A DNA stretch of 64,000 nt from Desmonostoc muscorum FACHB-395 (GCF_014698035.1 NZ_JACJSF010000017.1:1-64000), one strand, 5' to 3'. Shown: positions 1 through 9,222, counted from the stretch's first letter. Numbers and translations: made by a program. The notes: a model not told the origin generated them from the sequence alone.

Positions 1-950
1 AGATGCTCAAGCCCAAGCAGATCCAAAATTTCAATCGACCTTTCTATATGCTCGTATCAGTGCCAGAGCGGTACGAGAAGCATTAATCAGTGAAATAGGT
101 TATGACCACAGTCAATTGCCGTCTCGTCAAACTCTGGGGAAGATTCTTAATAGCTTGGGGTATCGCCTAAAAAAACACAAAAAACAAAGCCCTTGAAAAA
201 GATTCCGCAAACAGATGCCATTTTCGACAATGTGTTTCAGGAAAATCAGGCATCGGATGAGAATCCCAAATCGTTGCGAGTCTCTATCGATACTAAAGCC
301 AAGGTGAAGATTGGCAATCTTTCCAGAGGTGGTAAAGCTCGGACACTGGAAGCAAAAGCTGCGGATGACCACGATACACAGTGGGAGGCAGTCTTAGTTC
401 CTTTTGGCATTCTCAACACACACAGTGAAAAGCTTACGATTTACTTAGGTCAGTCGGCTGAAACCAGTGATTTTATTGTCGATTGTTTAACTGCTTGGTG
501 GTATGAGAATCAACACGATTACCAAGATTATGATGAATGGGTGATTGACCTTGATGGTGGTGCAGCAACTCGCAGTAACCGCACACAGTTTATCAAACGT
601 ATGGTTGAACTGTCTCAAGCAATTAATTTAAGAATCCGACTGATTTACTATCCTCCGTACCATAGCAAGTACAATCCCATAGAGAGGTGTTGGGCAGCCC
701 TAGAGAACTATTGGAATGGCGCAATTCTGGATTCGATTGAAGTTGCCATCAAGTGGGCTTCCAATATGACTTGGAAAGGGATTGCACCCATTGTTCACCG
801 TGTTGAAGCAACCTATGAAAAAGGAATCAAGGTTCTCTCACAAGAGTTAGAACACTACCAAACCTTCTGGCAACCTTCCGAAACTCTACCTAAATGGGAT
901 ATCACAATTTTCCCCGTTTAATTGGTATCTTATTTTCTTGCAAATCCCTT
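1..950 (+). mobile_element. ISAzo13-like insertion sequence, right part
   Basis: The window opens inside an insertion sequence; the left end and the start of the transposase lie upstream. The only gene is the split transposase described below. After its stop at 921 comes a short AT-rich tail that could hold the right terminal repeat, but without the left end I cannot prove the boundary, so the end given is approximate. Family assignment rests on the transposase sequence. Confidence 0.7.
2..921 (+). CDS. ISAzo13-family transposase, 5'-partial, split by a -1 frameshift
   Basis: DDE transposase of the ISAzo13 family. Residues before position 194 read in the frame starting at base 2 (helix-turn-helix-like end, ...LPSRQTLGKILNSLGYRLKK) and stop at TGA 194-196. 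The catalytic part continues in the -1 frame through KTKPLKKIPQTDAIF to the stop at 921. It contains SIDTKAKVKIG, a DLDGG stretch and YYPPYHSKYNPIERCW, the DDE-type core. The frames meet at A_AAA_AAA (169-175), a classical -1 slippery heptamer in the correct phase, so the shift may be programmed rather than a mutation. An isolated start for the second part would be TTG 193. Whether the element is active is not knowable here. Confidence 0.8.
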
Positions 951-1256
951 AGGTAATCTCCACCGACTGCATTACCCGCCTGGGATTCAAATCCTAGTCT
1001 AATAAGTAGGCAATATAATTAATTACACAATATGATCGCAAATGCAGTGAAGCAAAATAAAGCGATCGCACAACCTAAAACTACTTCTCTACGATATGCT
1101 TTGCGAAGGGTGCGATCGTACTAACTGTAAATATTTTTGTTTATCTACTTAATGAGCCTCTGAACTCTGTCAACGAGCCTTTTAGCCCCGTCAACGAGGC
1201 TTTTATCTCCGTTAACGGGTTATAGAGATAGCGATCATGGTTAATTGCACCATCTT
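922..1256. other. Spacer downstream of the insertion sequence, no gene seen
   Basis: About 335 bases without a convincing reading frame. It holds HIP1-derived GCGATCGC/GCGATCGT sites and a short imperfect tandem run at about 1168-1215, in which a unit resembling GTCAACGAGCCTTTTA occurs two to three times. Function unknown. Confidence 0.5.
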
Positions 1257-1421
1257 TTACACACATTCCACAGGATTTGAACCTAAATCCCAAACAGAAA
1301 ATGTTTGTTTTATGCTAGTAATAAGAATTTTTCCATTTTCTTGAATAATCTCAAACTCTTGGTTTTCTCCTAATAGTTCTTTAGGGATTAATAAGCCTTT
1401 TTCTGTTGCTATTAATTTCAT
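1257..1421 (-). CDS. Small protein (54 aa), possible AbrB-like antitoxin, orphan
   Basis: A 54-codon reading frame starting MKLIATEKGLLIPKELLG and ending VWDLGSNPVECV. A Shine-Dalgarno GAGG lies nine bases before the ATG. The beginning, with a short strand, a 'GLLIPKELLG' turn and then alternating strand residues (FEIIQENGKILI), looks like the beta-hairpin DNA-binding antitoxins of the AbrB/VapB type. I infer this only from the pattern. No toxin gene lies next to it: the neighbours are an IS on one side and a MITE plus a catalase gene on the other. It could be an orphan antitoxin or an unrelated small protein. Confidence 0.5.
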   Translation of the reverse strand: MKLIATEKGLLIPKELLGENQEFEIIQENGKILITSIKQTFSVWDLGSNPVECV

Positions 1422-1471
1422 GTTTAATTACCTCGATTTATTTTGTAAGTTAATCAAATGAATTTGCTTTA

Positions 1472-1636
1472 AGAGGTTGTTTGAAAAGTGTTTCGCTGTG
1501 ATTTTAGGCGCTTTTAGATCCCCCCTAACCCCCCTTAAAAAGGGGGGAACAGGAATCAAAGTCCCCCTTTTCAAGGGGGATTTAGGGTGATCTAAAACGT
1601 TTTTCTACCAAGAAAAGAACTTTTCAAACATCCTCT
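1472..1636. mobile_element. MITE family A, copy 1 (165 bp)
   Basis: The ends are inverted repeats of 18 bases: AGAGGTTGTTTGAAAAGT at 1472-1489, and the complement of AGAGGATGTTTGAAAAGT at 1619-1636 (17 of 18 match). The interior holds a G/C-rich palindrome, a CCCCCCTTAAAAAGGGGGG core and a second CCCCCTTTTCAAGGGGG. A second copy with the same ends and core lies at 37278-37511. No coding capacity. TA bases flank both ends, which fits a TA target, but the exact boundary is uncertain by a base. Confidence 0.7.
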
Positions 1637-1676
1637 AAGGCGGGCAAGATGCCCACCCCACAAAATTGGATAAGGC

Positions 1677-3170
1677 TTACCAGTTACCTACAGGTTGAGC
1701 ATCATGAGAAAACATTGAGGGATCAATTGAAATACCTAACCCTTCAGCTACACGGCGACCATAAGAAATATCTGCCCGGAAGAAGTGGCAAAGTTGGCGC
1801 ATTTGGATGTCTTCCCTTGCTTGAGAGAGACTACCGACGATATTTTTAGCCAGACGCTCTTGCTGCTCAGGAGTTAGTAACCGATACAGATTACCTGCTT
1901 GAGTATAATCGTCGTTTCCTTCACGATGACTGTAACGATCGACTGTGACATCGCCCAAATGACTAGGTGGTTCTGCATAAGCTGGATTTTCTTTGGGCGT
2001 ACCCTCAGCACTATTCGGTTCATAGTTAGGAACGCTACCGCCGTTGTTCCCCGGTGCCATAAAGCCATCTCGCTGATAATGCATCACTGGACATTTGGGC
2101 TGGTTGACAGGTAATTGCTGATAGTTACCACCCAAGCGATACCGTTGAGCATCTGGGTAAGAAAAAATTCGAGCTTGCAGCATTTTGTCTGGAGAGAAAC
2201 TAACGCCAGGAACCACTGCACTAGGGCTAAAAGCGGCTTGCTCTACTTCGGCAAAATAATTCTCAGGGTTACGATTTAGCTCTAATATCCCGACTTCAAT
2301 TAAAGGATATTCGCCTTGTTTCCAAACTTTAGTTAAGTCAAAAGGATTATCAGGATGTTTTTCCGCTTGCTCTTCGGTCATCACCTGAATGCACATCCGC
2401 CACTTAGGATAGTCTTTTTTAGCGATCGCTTCAAACAAATCATGAGTTGCATGATCTGGATCTTCGCCCTTAATCTTGGCCGATTCTTCCTCAGTCAAGG
2501 TTTGATGCCCTTGCAGAGTCTTAAAGTGAAATTTACACCAAACGCGATCGCCCTCGGCATTAATTAAACTGAAGGTGTGGCTACCAAAACCGTCCATGTG
2601 TCGATGGGTTTTGGGAATTCCCCGGTCTGAAAATAGGATCGTCACCTGGTGAAGCGATTCTGGACTGAGTGACCAAAAATCCCACTTTGCATTCTGGTCT
2701 TTACAATTGGTTTGGGGATTGCGCTTTTGGGTATGGATGAAATCAGGAAACTTCAAAGGGTCGCGGATGAAGAAAATCGGGGTATTGTTACCTACAAGAT
2801 CCCAGTTACCCTCCTCAGTATAAAACTTGAGGGAAAAACCTCTAGGGTCGCGCTCGGCATCTGCTGAACCTTTTTCTCCTCCGACTGTAGAAAAGCGCAA
2901 GAGAAGTTCGGTTTTCTTGCCAATTTCAGAAAAAAGTTTGGCTTTACTGTAGCGGGTGATGTCATTGGTAATAGTCAAAGTGCCGTGAGCAGCAGCACCT
3001 TTAGCGTGGACAACTCTTTCAGGAATACGTTCTCTGTTGAAATGAGCCAGCTTTTCTATAAGGTGGAAATCCTGCATTAATACAGGGCCACGCGCTCCAG
3101 CTGTAAGTGAGTTCTGGTTATCGCTAACTGGAATACCATCAGCAGTTGTCAAGTTTTGGGGTTCAGTCAT
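1677..3170 (-). CDS. Monofunctional heme catalase (497 aa)
   Basis: Breaks down hydrogen peroxide to water and oxygen in the cytoplasm. The length is normal for a small-subunit (clade 3) catalase. Visible hallmarks: the distal histidine in [12 protein letters not shown] (His55), the distal asparagine in [13 protein letters not shown] (about 128), and the proximal heme-ligand tyrosine in [14 protein letters not shown] (Tyr338). The start is the ATG at 3170, giving [15 protein letters not shown]. It stands alone, separated from the ebo genes by about 200 bases of AT-rich DNA. A plain heme catalase is not universal in cyanobacteria, which often rely on Mn-catalases or KatG. Confidence 0.95.
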   Translation of the reverse strand: MTEPQNLTTADGIPVSDNQNSLTAGARGPVLMQDFHLIEKLAHFNRERIPERVVHAKGAAAHGTLTITNDITRYSKAKLFSEIGKKTELLLRFSTVGGEKGSADAERDPRGFSLKFYTEEGNWDLVGNNTPIFFIRDPLKFPDFIHTQKRNPQTNCKDQNAKWDFWSLSPESLHQVTILFSDRGIPKTHRHMDGFGSHTFSLINAEGDRVWCKFHFKTLQGHQTLTEEESAKIKGEDPDHATHDLFEAIAKKDYPKWRMCIQVMTEEQAEKHPDNPFDLTKVWKQGEYPLIEVGILELNRNPENYFAEVEQAAFSPSAVVPGVSFSPDKMLQARIFSYPDAQRYRLGGNYQQLPVNQPKCPVMHYQRDGFMAPGNNGGSVPNYEPNSAEGTPKENPAYAEPPSHLGDVTVDRYSHREGNDDYTQAGNLYRLLTPEQQERLAKNIVGSLSQAREDIQMRQLCHFFRADISYGRRVAEGLGISIDPSMFSHDAQPVGNW

Positions 3171-3374
3171 GGTTTAAAGAAGCTCTCCATGTAAGTTACT
3201 CAGATTGCCCACAGTACATTTTAGTCAGTAGATGGATACCTACTGATAGAACAATCTAATTCATAGTCATAATGAGTTTATATATAAATCATACTCGATA
3301 TGATTATGAATTACCATAAATTTTTTTGTATTTTGGGAGGATATAGAGGCAATATACAGCCTCTATACTGCCTT

Positions 3375-4748
3375 TCAGGTATTTAAATGTTTGAGAATCA
3401 ACGAGCAAACATCTGTCGCCTCAATTTGATGTTCGTCAACTAGGTGAGTTTGATGGGTGATAAATAGAGGCCCTTCATCTGGGGAAGTGGTGATATTACC
3501 GTGAGAGCCACGCACCAGGGAAGCATCCAGAGGAATCACATCCATTAAGTAGCGAAAACCCAGTTGTTTCTTAAGTAACTTGAGAGCAATTTTGCCTTGA
3601 GGAAATTTAATCTGTGGATCGAGGAAAAGTTCTACAGGATCGTAACCAGGTTTGCGGTGGATATCTACAGTTCTAGCAAAATCAGGCGCTTTCGCATCAT
3701 CAAGCCAATAATAATAGGTAAACCAAGCGTCAGATTGTGCGATCGCTACCAACTCTCCCGATCTAGGATGATCGAGATGATAGGCTTGTTTACCCTCTTC
3801 ATCCAACACCTCCGCCACGCCTTCAGTCGCTTCTAAAAGCGATCGCACTTTTGGGATATACGCCGGATCGTTCACATATACATGAGCAATTTGGTGATCC
3901 GCAACGGCAAAGGCAATGCTAGCACCAAAATCGAGCAGTTCTCGCCCTAATTCTTCTCGCACAGCAATTAAACCATTTTCCCGTAGTACGCGGTTTAAAT
4001 CCACAGCTTTAGAAACTGGGGTAATGCCATACTCAGAAAGAATAATTACCTGAGTATTACGTGCTTCAAAATATTCAATTAAATCACCACAAACAGCATC
4101 AATTTCTCGCAAATCTGCTTGAATCTGTGTTTGATTGTTACCAAATTTTTGCAGACAGTAATCTAAATGTGGTAGATAAACTAGTGATAATGTCGGGCTG
4201 TAGCGTTCTTCAATCCATTTTGCAGAATTCGCAATCCATTGGCTAGAACTAATGGAAGTTTTTGGCCCCCAGAAATCAAACAGAGGGAAGTTTCCTAAAT
4301 CAGATTGAATTTGCGATCGCACATCACTAGGATGGGTATAAATATCAGGTAATTTTCTCCCATCTGCGGGATACATTGGGCGCGGTGTAATGGCATATTC
4401 TACTGAAGAATACATATTGTACCACCAAAAAAGGTTGGCACAAGTGAAATTTGGATCGATTGATTTAGCTATTTCCCAAACTTTGGGAGCCTGGACTAAT
4501 TTATTAGATTGTCGCCAAAACTTCACTTCACATTCATCACGGAAGTACCAACCATTAGCGACAATTCCATGCTCATCAGGCAACTTTCCTGTTAAATAAG
4601 TAGCTTGAACTGAACAAGTTACAGCAGGTAAAACTTTTTCTATAGAAGCTACCTGCCCCTTCGCAGCCCAAGAAGATAAAAACGGTGTATTTTCTCCTAG
4701 TAAATTGGGCGTTAATCCCACGACATTTAGAACAACAGTTTTTTTCAT
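3375..4748 (-). CDS. eboF: EboF: alkaline-phosphatase-superfamily protein of the ebo cluster
   Basis: 457-residue protein with the fold signature of nucleotide pyrophosphatase/phosphodiesterases: PAVTCSVQATYLTG carries the likely nucleophile threonine, followed by KLPDEHGIVANGWYF, and RGSHGN near the C-terminus keeps a metal-type histidine. Other usual metal ligands look replaced: the early DGL is VGL (NVVGLTPNLL), and the late SDHG is SEYG. Last gene of the minus-strand ebo run; it starts 15 bases after the eboE stop, so the two are surely co-transcribed. In Nostoc punctiforme the ebo genes are needed to move the scytonemin monomer to the periplasm. EboF's own reaction is not known to me. 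Confidence 0.85.
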   Translation of the reverse strand: MKKTVVLNVVGLTPNLLGENTPFLSSWAAKGQVASIEKVLPAVTCSVQATYLTGKLPDEHGIVANGWYFRDECEVKFWRQSNKLVQAPKVWEIAKSIDPNFTCANLFWWYNMYSSVEYAITPRPMYPADGRKLPDIYTHPSDVRSQIQSDLGNFPLFDFWGPKTSISSSQWIANSAKWIEERYSPTLSLVYLPHLDYCLQKFGNNQTQIQADLREIDAVCGDLIEYFEARNTQVIILSEYGITPVSKAVDLNRVLRENGLIAVREELGRELLDFGASIAFAVADHQIAHVYVNDPAYIPKVRSLLEATEGVAEVLDEEGKQAYHLDHPRSGELVAIAQSDAWFTYYYWLDDAKAPDFARTVDIHRKPGYDPVELFLDPQIKFPQGKIALKLLKKQLGFRYLMDVIPLDASLVRGSHGNITTSPDEGPLFITHQTHLVDEHQIEATDVCSLILKHLNT

Positions 4749-4763
4749 AAACTTAGTTTCTTC

Positions 4764-5990
4764 TTAATTGGCGACGAATTCTTTTAATACCCACTCATAC
4801 TCACGCTGAATAGAAGTCAGCATATCTATCTTCATTTCTGACGGCAATACATCCCAAGTGTAAGTTTCAATTTCTAAATGTGAGCAAGCATTATTTGTTT
4901 GAAGTAGATGCAAAATAGTAGCAATATCATCTTGCGTCGATTGCAAAATTTGATAATCATGAATAAAAATTGGAACATGAAAGTGAGTGCGCCATTCTTC
5001 AGCTAGAGATTGCTCTAAATGTGGTAATGCAGTTATTAAGTCGGGATAATGATGGAGTGTACCATCGCTGCGACATTCTATTACCTGGTGAAGATAGGTA
5101 GATTCTGCAAAAGGACGTAAGCGTTCAACTATCAAACTACGCTTCTCAACATCAGCAGGTATTTTTACTTTAATTGCAGCACTGATTTGAATTTTGCCAA
5201 TCTTAATTCCTGCCGATTGCAAACGTGCAAATACAGATTGCGGTTCCTCATATTCAACTGAAAAATGGCAGGTATCATAACAAACCCGAACGTGTTCTAG
5301 CAATTTAGTTTCTGCTAAAATCTGCTCAATATTTAGTTTTTCTGATAAATAACTGCCACTAATGGGCAATAACCAATTTTGATAAAAATCGATTATTTCT
5401 GAGGTATTTTCAATTAAACCATCAGGCTCAGGCTCTAAATCAATATGAAGTATCTTGCCTGTTTCTTCACCGATGCGAATCATTTCTACAACAACAGATG
5501 CGATGTTCAAACAACTCTTTTTCAGAACAGCCTCAAAAGTTGCTTGGTCTTTTACCCACCAAGGCTTATAGGATAATGGTAGTGTAGAAATTCCGCCATC
5601 AAGTCCTTGGGGTAATAGACTAGCTAAAATGTGTGCCAAGTTTAATGTATAATTAGCTCGTTCTTGTGTAGACCAATCTGGTGCATAAACTTGGTCTTTT
5701 ACCACCTGTCGATGGAATCCGCCATAAGGGAATCCATTTAAGGTGAAAACATATAAATCTTCTTGAGTCAGCCAAGCTTGAAATTTAGTTAGGTTATTAC
5801 TTTCTAAAAGTTCTTTTGCAGCAACATCTGCTAACCTTAAGCCAATACCAAAAGGTTCTGTAGGTGATAAACGTGATTTGAGCTCGGGAATATACTTCTC
5901 TAAATTGGCGAAAACCTCTAGCCAACTTTCACCAGGATGAATATTGCTGCAATAAGTTAAATGGAAATTATTGGTGTTTGTAATTTTCAT
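4764..5990 (-). CDS. eboE: EboE: metabolite-traffic protein, xylose-isomerase-like TIM barrel
   Basis: 408 residues with the typical EboE start MKITNTNNFHLTYCSNIHPG and the conserved stretch LNGFPYGGFH. The glutamate/aspartate/histidine pattern (HIDLEPEPDG, VCYDTCHFSVEYE, the FHVPIF/HDY end) resembles the metal site of xylose-isomerase-like barrels. Sits between eboC (147 bases upstream, with a strong hairpin in the gap) and eboF (15 bases downstream). The family is defined by its co-occurrence with the other ebo genes. Its exact substrate is unknown. Confidence 0.88.
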   Translation of the reverse strand: MKITNTNNFHLTYCSNIHPGESWLEVFANLEKYIPELKSRLSPTEPFGIGLRLADVAAKELLESNNLTKFQAWLTQEDLYVFTLNGFPYGGFHRQVVKDQVYAPDWSTQERANYTLNLAHILASLLPQGLDGGISTLPLSYKPWWVKDQATFEAVLKKSCLNIASVVVEMIRIGEETGKILHIDLEPEPDGLIENTSEIIDFYQNWLLPISGSYLSEKLNIEQILAETKLLEHVRVCYDTCHFSVEYEEPQSVFARLQSAGIKIGKIQISAAIKVKIPADVEKRSLIVERLRPFAESTYLHQVIECRSDGTLHHYPDLITALPHLEQSLAEEWRTHFHVPIFIHDYQILQSTQDDIATILHLLQTNNACSHLEIETYTWDVLPSEMKIDMLTSIQREYEWVLKEFVAN

Positions 5991-6073
5991 TTTTTAGCTT
6001 TATCCCTTGTATATGTAATCTGTTTTCTTTGACTTAAACTATTTCGCAAACTACTTGCTACATATTCATGGTT

Positions 6074-6097
6074 AGGGGCGCATATATGTGCGCCCCT
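6074..6097. terminator. Perfect hairpin between eboC and eboE
   Basis: AGGGGCGCA (6074-6082) pairs with TGCGCCCCT (6089-6097) around a six-base loop. There is no T-run on either side, so it is not a standard Rho-independent terminator. It may attenuate, process or stabilise the eboABC-eboEF message, or be a dispersed palindrome. Confidence 0.45.
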
Positions 6098-6137
6098 ATA
6101 GCCGATTAATGGTATTACTGGGTGTATACATTCAAAT

Positions 6138-7070
6138 TTAAGTAACAGCAAATACTTTTGCTAACTTCATCGAAATTGGTAGCAAGCTTAGAACTAATAA
6201 ACCGTAATACAAACCAGCAAAACCAGATGCAACAGTTGCATCTAAAACTATTAGAGATAAAACGCCTATTTTTACCGCATTTCGGATATTTTCGGCTATC
6301 GGTTCCCGCGCCGCTTTGATAAAGTTAGGTAAGATTCTGATGGCTAAGAAAATAGCGAATGGTAGTGCTGCGATCGCTGTATACTCATCCAATAATCCTA
6401 AAGCCAAAATTGCCGTCAGAACTATTGCAATCAGCAGTACTGCTAAAACTCCCGTAATCTTCTTACCACCGTGAACTTCACCCTGGCTAATTGCAGTGAT
6501 AGCAGCAATATAAAGAACAGGAATTAGTGCTAAATACCAACGTTCTCCAATGATTGCAGGTACAGCACTTACGCCTAATAATAAATTACTGCCACGACAC
6601 AAACCCATATTTAAAGGGCCAAAAAAAGGATGATGTTTGGCGAGTGAGTCGTACAGTAGGGATGAGAGAGTGATAAATATAGCGATCGCTGCACTCACCA
6701 ACGATACTTGAAAGGCAGCTATAATCCCGATGGCAAACAGTATACTCCCCAATAAAGCAGCATTTTCACGAGATACCCGACCGCTAGGAATTGCTCTATT
6801 TGGTCGCTCTTTTGCATCTAATTCTGCATCGAAAACATCATTAAAAACTATACCGCCGCCGTATAAACCAGTTGTAGCCAATAACAACCAAGCTAATGGA
6901 ATTAGTATGGCAAAACTTGCTTCTCCATTGATTAATTGAGCAAAAATAATCCCAGAGCCGGAAGCAGCGAAACCTACAAGAATATCCGCCCAAGCAGTAA
7001 CAATATTAGCAGGACGCATCAATTCCAGATAACCCCGCCAACTTTGAAAATTTAAGCTTGCAACATTCAC
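6138..7070 (-). CDS. eboC: EboC: UbiA-like membrane protein
   Basis: 310 residues with about eight to nine membrane helices. The first aspartate-rich motif of UbiA prenyltransferases is clear: NDVFDAELDAKERPNRAIPSG. At the place of the second motif (usually DxxxD) the protein reads SQGEVHGGKK, with no aspartate pair. EboC is essential for moving the scytonemin precursor across the plasma membrane in Nostoc punctiforme; whether it prenylates anything is not established. The start ATG gives MNVASLNFQSWRGYLELMRP, with the conserved ELMRPANI right after. It lies 145 bases downstream of eboB. Confidence 0.9.
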   Translation of the reverse strand: MNVASLNFQSWRGYLELMRPANIVTAWADILVGFAASGSGIIFAQLINGEASFAILIPLAWLLLATTGLYGGGIVFNDVFDAELDAKERPNRAIPSGRVSRENAALLGSILFAIGIIAAFQVSLVSAAIAIFITLSSLLYDSLAKHHPFFGPLNMGLCRGSNLLLGVSAVPAIIGERWYLALIPVLYIAAITAISQGEVHGGKKITGVLAVLLIAIVLTAILALGLLDEYTAIAALPFAIFLAIRILPNFIKAAREPIAENIRNAVKIGVLSLIVLDATVASGFAGLYYGLLVLSLLPISMKLAKVFAVT

Positions 7071-7215
7071 TTATCTGCCTCCGTGCCTACTAATTTCTCA
7101 AAACAAACCCGCATATTATAGATGAATCACCGAGAGACTCCATGAGTTACATTGACAACGCAAAGATGAAAATCTCTCTTGCAATACCCAATGCCCAATC
7201 CCCCCTTATAATTTT

Positions 7216-8124
7216 CTATTCAATCAACACAAAATCTGAAACTGATTTGATTCCTGGTTCTTGTCCTCGTAGCACAGAATTACCACTGAACATTTGGCGC
7301 TGATCGATAGATTGGGGATTGAGCCAGTCTGACGCTTTCATTTGCCCAGTTTGACTGTAAGCAGCTAGAGCATTTTCATAACAAACTGCTCGCACATGTT
7401 CTTCAGGAATGCCCCTATCTAACATCAACTGAGCCGTTTTCGGGACAGCCAAAGGATCGCTGATACCCCAATCAGCGCTACTATCTACAATGATGCGATC
7501 GCATCCATACTTACGAACAACTTCTACCATCCTGGCGTTACCCATCTTCGTCTGTGGGTAAATCGTGAAAGCCGCCCAAAAGCCCCGTCCTAATACTTCT
7601 TCAACCGTTTCTTCGTTATTGTGATCGATAACTACTTGTGAAGGATCTAAGCCATATTCAATACAGCGATCCATACTCCGACTAGCACCCGCCTTTTTAT
7701 TGCGATGAGGAGTATGAATTAGTACCAACGTATCGAGTTCTTTGGCTAGTTCTAACTGTTGACAAAAGTACTTATCTTCTGCTTCTGTCATATCGTCATA
7801 GCCAATTTCACCAATGGCAACAACTCCTTCTTTACAGGCATAAAGTGGCAGCAGTTCCATAACTTCATCTGCTAGCGCTTCATTGTTAGCTTCTTTCGGA
7901 TTTAGGCCGATTGTGCAGTAGTGTTGGATGCCAAACTGACTAGCACGAAACCGTTCCCAACCTACAAGGCTACTGAAGTAGTCTTTAAATGAGCCAGCAT
8001 TCGTTCGGGGTTGTCCTAACCAAAAGGCTGGTTCAATAACGGCGACAATGCCATATTCCCGCATTACTAAGTAATCGTAAGTAGTACGGGAACACATGTG
8101 AATGTGAGGATCGATATACATCAT
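7216..8124 (-). CDS. eboB: EboB: TatD-like metal-dependent hydrolase
   Basis: 302-residue amidohydrolase-superfamily TIM barrel. The N-terminal metal motif is MYIDPHIHMCSRT. Later ligands are visible in IGEIGYDD, LVLIHTPHRNK, VIDHNNEETVEE and IVDSSADWG. It differs from the DNase TatD at 50.5 kb and matches the TatD-like protein that accompanies eboA and eboC in cyanobacterial ebo clusters. There are two consecutive ATG codons at the start; the second (MYIDPH) is equally possible. The 190-base gap to eboA is filled with duplicated repeats. Confidence 0.85.
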   Translation of the reverse strand: MMYIDPHIHMCSRTTYDYLVMREYGIVAVIEPAFWLGQPRTNAGSFKDYFSSLVGWERFRASQFGIQHYCTIGLNPKEANNEALADEVMELLPLYACKEGVVAIGEIGYDDMTEAEDKYFCQQLELAKELDTLVLIHTPHRNKKAGASRSMDRCIEYGLDPSQVVIDHNNEETVEEVLGRGFWAAFTIYPQTKMGNARMVEVVRKYGCDRIIVDSSADWGISDPLAVPKTAQLMLDRGIPEEHVRAVCYENALAAYSQTGQMKASDWLNPQSIDQRQMFSGNSVLRGQEPGIKSVSDFVLIE

Positions 8125-8153
8125 GGTTTTAATAATTGGGCATTGGGATTAGG

Positions 8154-8284
8154 GGAGAGGTGACAGGTGACAGGTAATAGGGAATAATCTCTACCAATAT
8201 TCATGTCTACCAGGTCAAACCGAACAAGGAGAGGTGACAGGTGACAGGTAATAGGGAATAATCTGTACCCTATTACCTGTCACC
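8154..8284. repeat. Duplicated 37-bp repeat plus hairpin between eboA and eboB
   Basis: The 37-base sequence beginning GGAGAGGTGACAGGTGACAG occurs at 8154-8190 and again at 8228-8264. Part of the second copy, GGTGACAGGTAATAGGG (8240-8256), pairs perfectly with CCCTATTACCTGTCACC (8268-8284), giving a 17-bp stem. It would be transcribed in the eboA-eboB message. This is probably a dispersed Nostoc repeat. Confidence 0.75.
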
Positions 8285-8316
8285 TATTCCCTTCTTCATT
8301 TGTCAACTGACAAGCG

Positions 8317-9222
8317 TTAGCATGGTTCGCCGCAGGCATCGCGGCTAAAACTGTTCCAAGTCAGATTACCTTGTTGGATGGATGACTGTAAATCTGGGTA
8401 GCGAGAAAGTAATGCTTGCGCTTGGGGTAAAGGAGACTCAGCACAAGCTAACGCTGCGGCTTCTTGTTCGGCTGTATCGCCATTAGCCAGTACTTTTTCC
8501 AAATCTGTAACGATCGCACTATCCGCAAACCGCCCTACAGGTCGCCAAAGTTCTGGCGTAACTGAGCGTTTAGCTGCCCAACGTTCATGGGCATAGTCTG
8601 CTAACATCTTCGCTAATTCTGGGTTAGCACGTTGGTCTAGTCCCCAAATTAGATGCAAAGGACTGCCGACAAACACAGCCTTCAGCACCATTTGATTCCA
8701 AGCAGCATTGTCTAAATAATTCGCTGGATAAGGGTTACGTAGTGCGATCGCTTGGAATACATTACTCATATTGCTGCGAATTCCCTCAGCAGCGCGATGG
8801 CGATGTAACTCTGGATGTGGTAATAGCGGCAAACTTTGATAAAGAGCAACTAACTCCCCCATATCGGCAGTGGAGAAGACTTGATCGAGCGTTGGCGTAG
8901 CCTCTCCAAAGGAGACTCGCACATACCCCTGGGCATCATCGTGGGGCAAAGCTAGAAGCAAGAGTGTGCGACCTGCTTGATCTACACTCCAATTACCAGG
9001 ATACCAACCGGGAATCACATCTTCTGCTGCTTCCAAGTCCTGGAATGTTAGCTGCAAATCCTGTTTACCTAGATAACGCGGTACAGCACTAAATGCCGTG
9101 AAAAAAACTCTTTCAGCAGCGCCGCTAGAAATTTGTGCCTGCTTCTGCTCCAGCCAAGCAAAAGCTTTATCTGAAACAGACTTTAACAACCAGTGATGCA
9201 GTAACTTGTTTACTTTACTCAT
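8317..9222 (-). CDS. eboA: EboA-domain protein
   Basis: 301 residues from the ATG giving MSKVNKLLHHWLLK; a GTG 60 bases upstream (9282) would add 20 residues. Neither start has a strong Shine-Dalgarno. Mostly alpha-helical, with a conserved PGWYPGNWSVDQAGRTLLLL stretch and helical pairs further on (MLADYAHERWAAKRSV). First gene of the minus-strand ebo run, divergent from eboD. EboA is defined by the cluster and has no known enzymatic activity; it is thought to act with EboB/C/E/F in trafficking a metabolite. Confidence 0.85.
   Translation of the reverse strand: MSKVNKLLHHWLLKSVSDKAFAWLEQKQAQISSGAAERVFFTAFSAVPRYLGKQDLQLTFQDLEAAEDVIPGWYPGNWSVDQAGRTLLLLALPHDDAQGYVRVSFGEATPTLDQVFSTADMGELVALYQSLPLLPHPELHRHRAAEGIRSNMSNVFQAIALRNPYPANYLDNAAWNQMVLKAVFVGSPLHLIWGLDQRANPELAKMLADYAHERWAAKRSVTPELWRPVGRFADSAIVTDLEKVLANGDTAEQEAAALACAESPLPQAQALLSRYPDLQSSIQQGNLTWNSFSRDACGEPC

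Noticed and set aside
985..1005. tRNA T-arm-like sequence GGGATTCAAATCC
   Set aside because: No acceptor stem, D-arm or anticodon arm can be built around it; at most a tRNA fragment.
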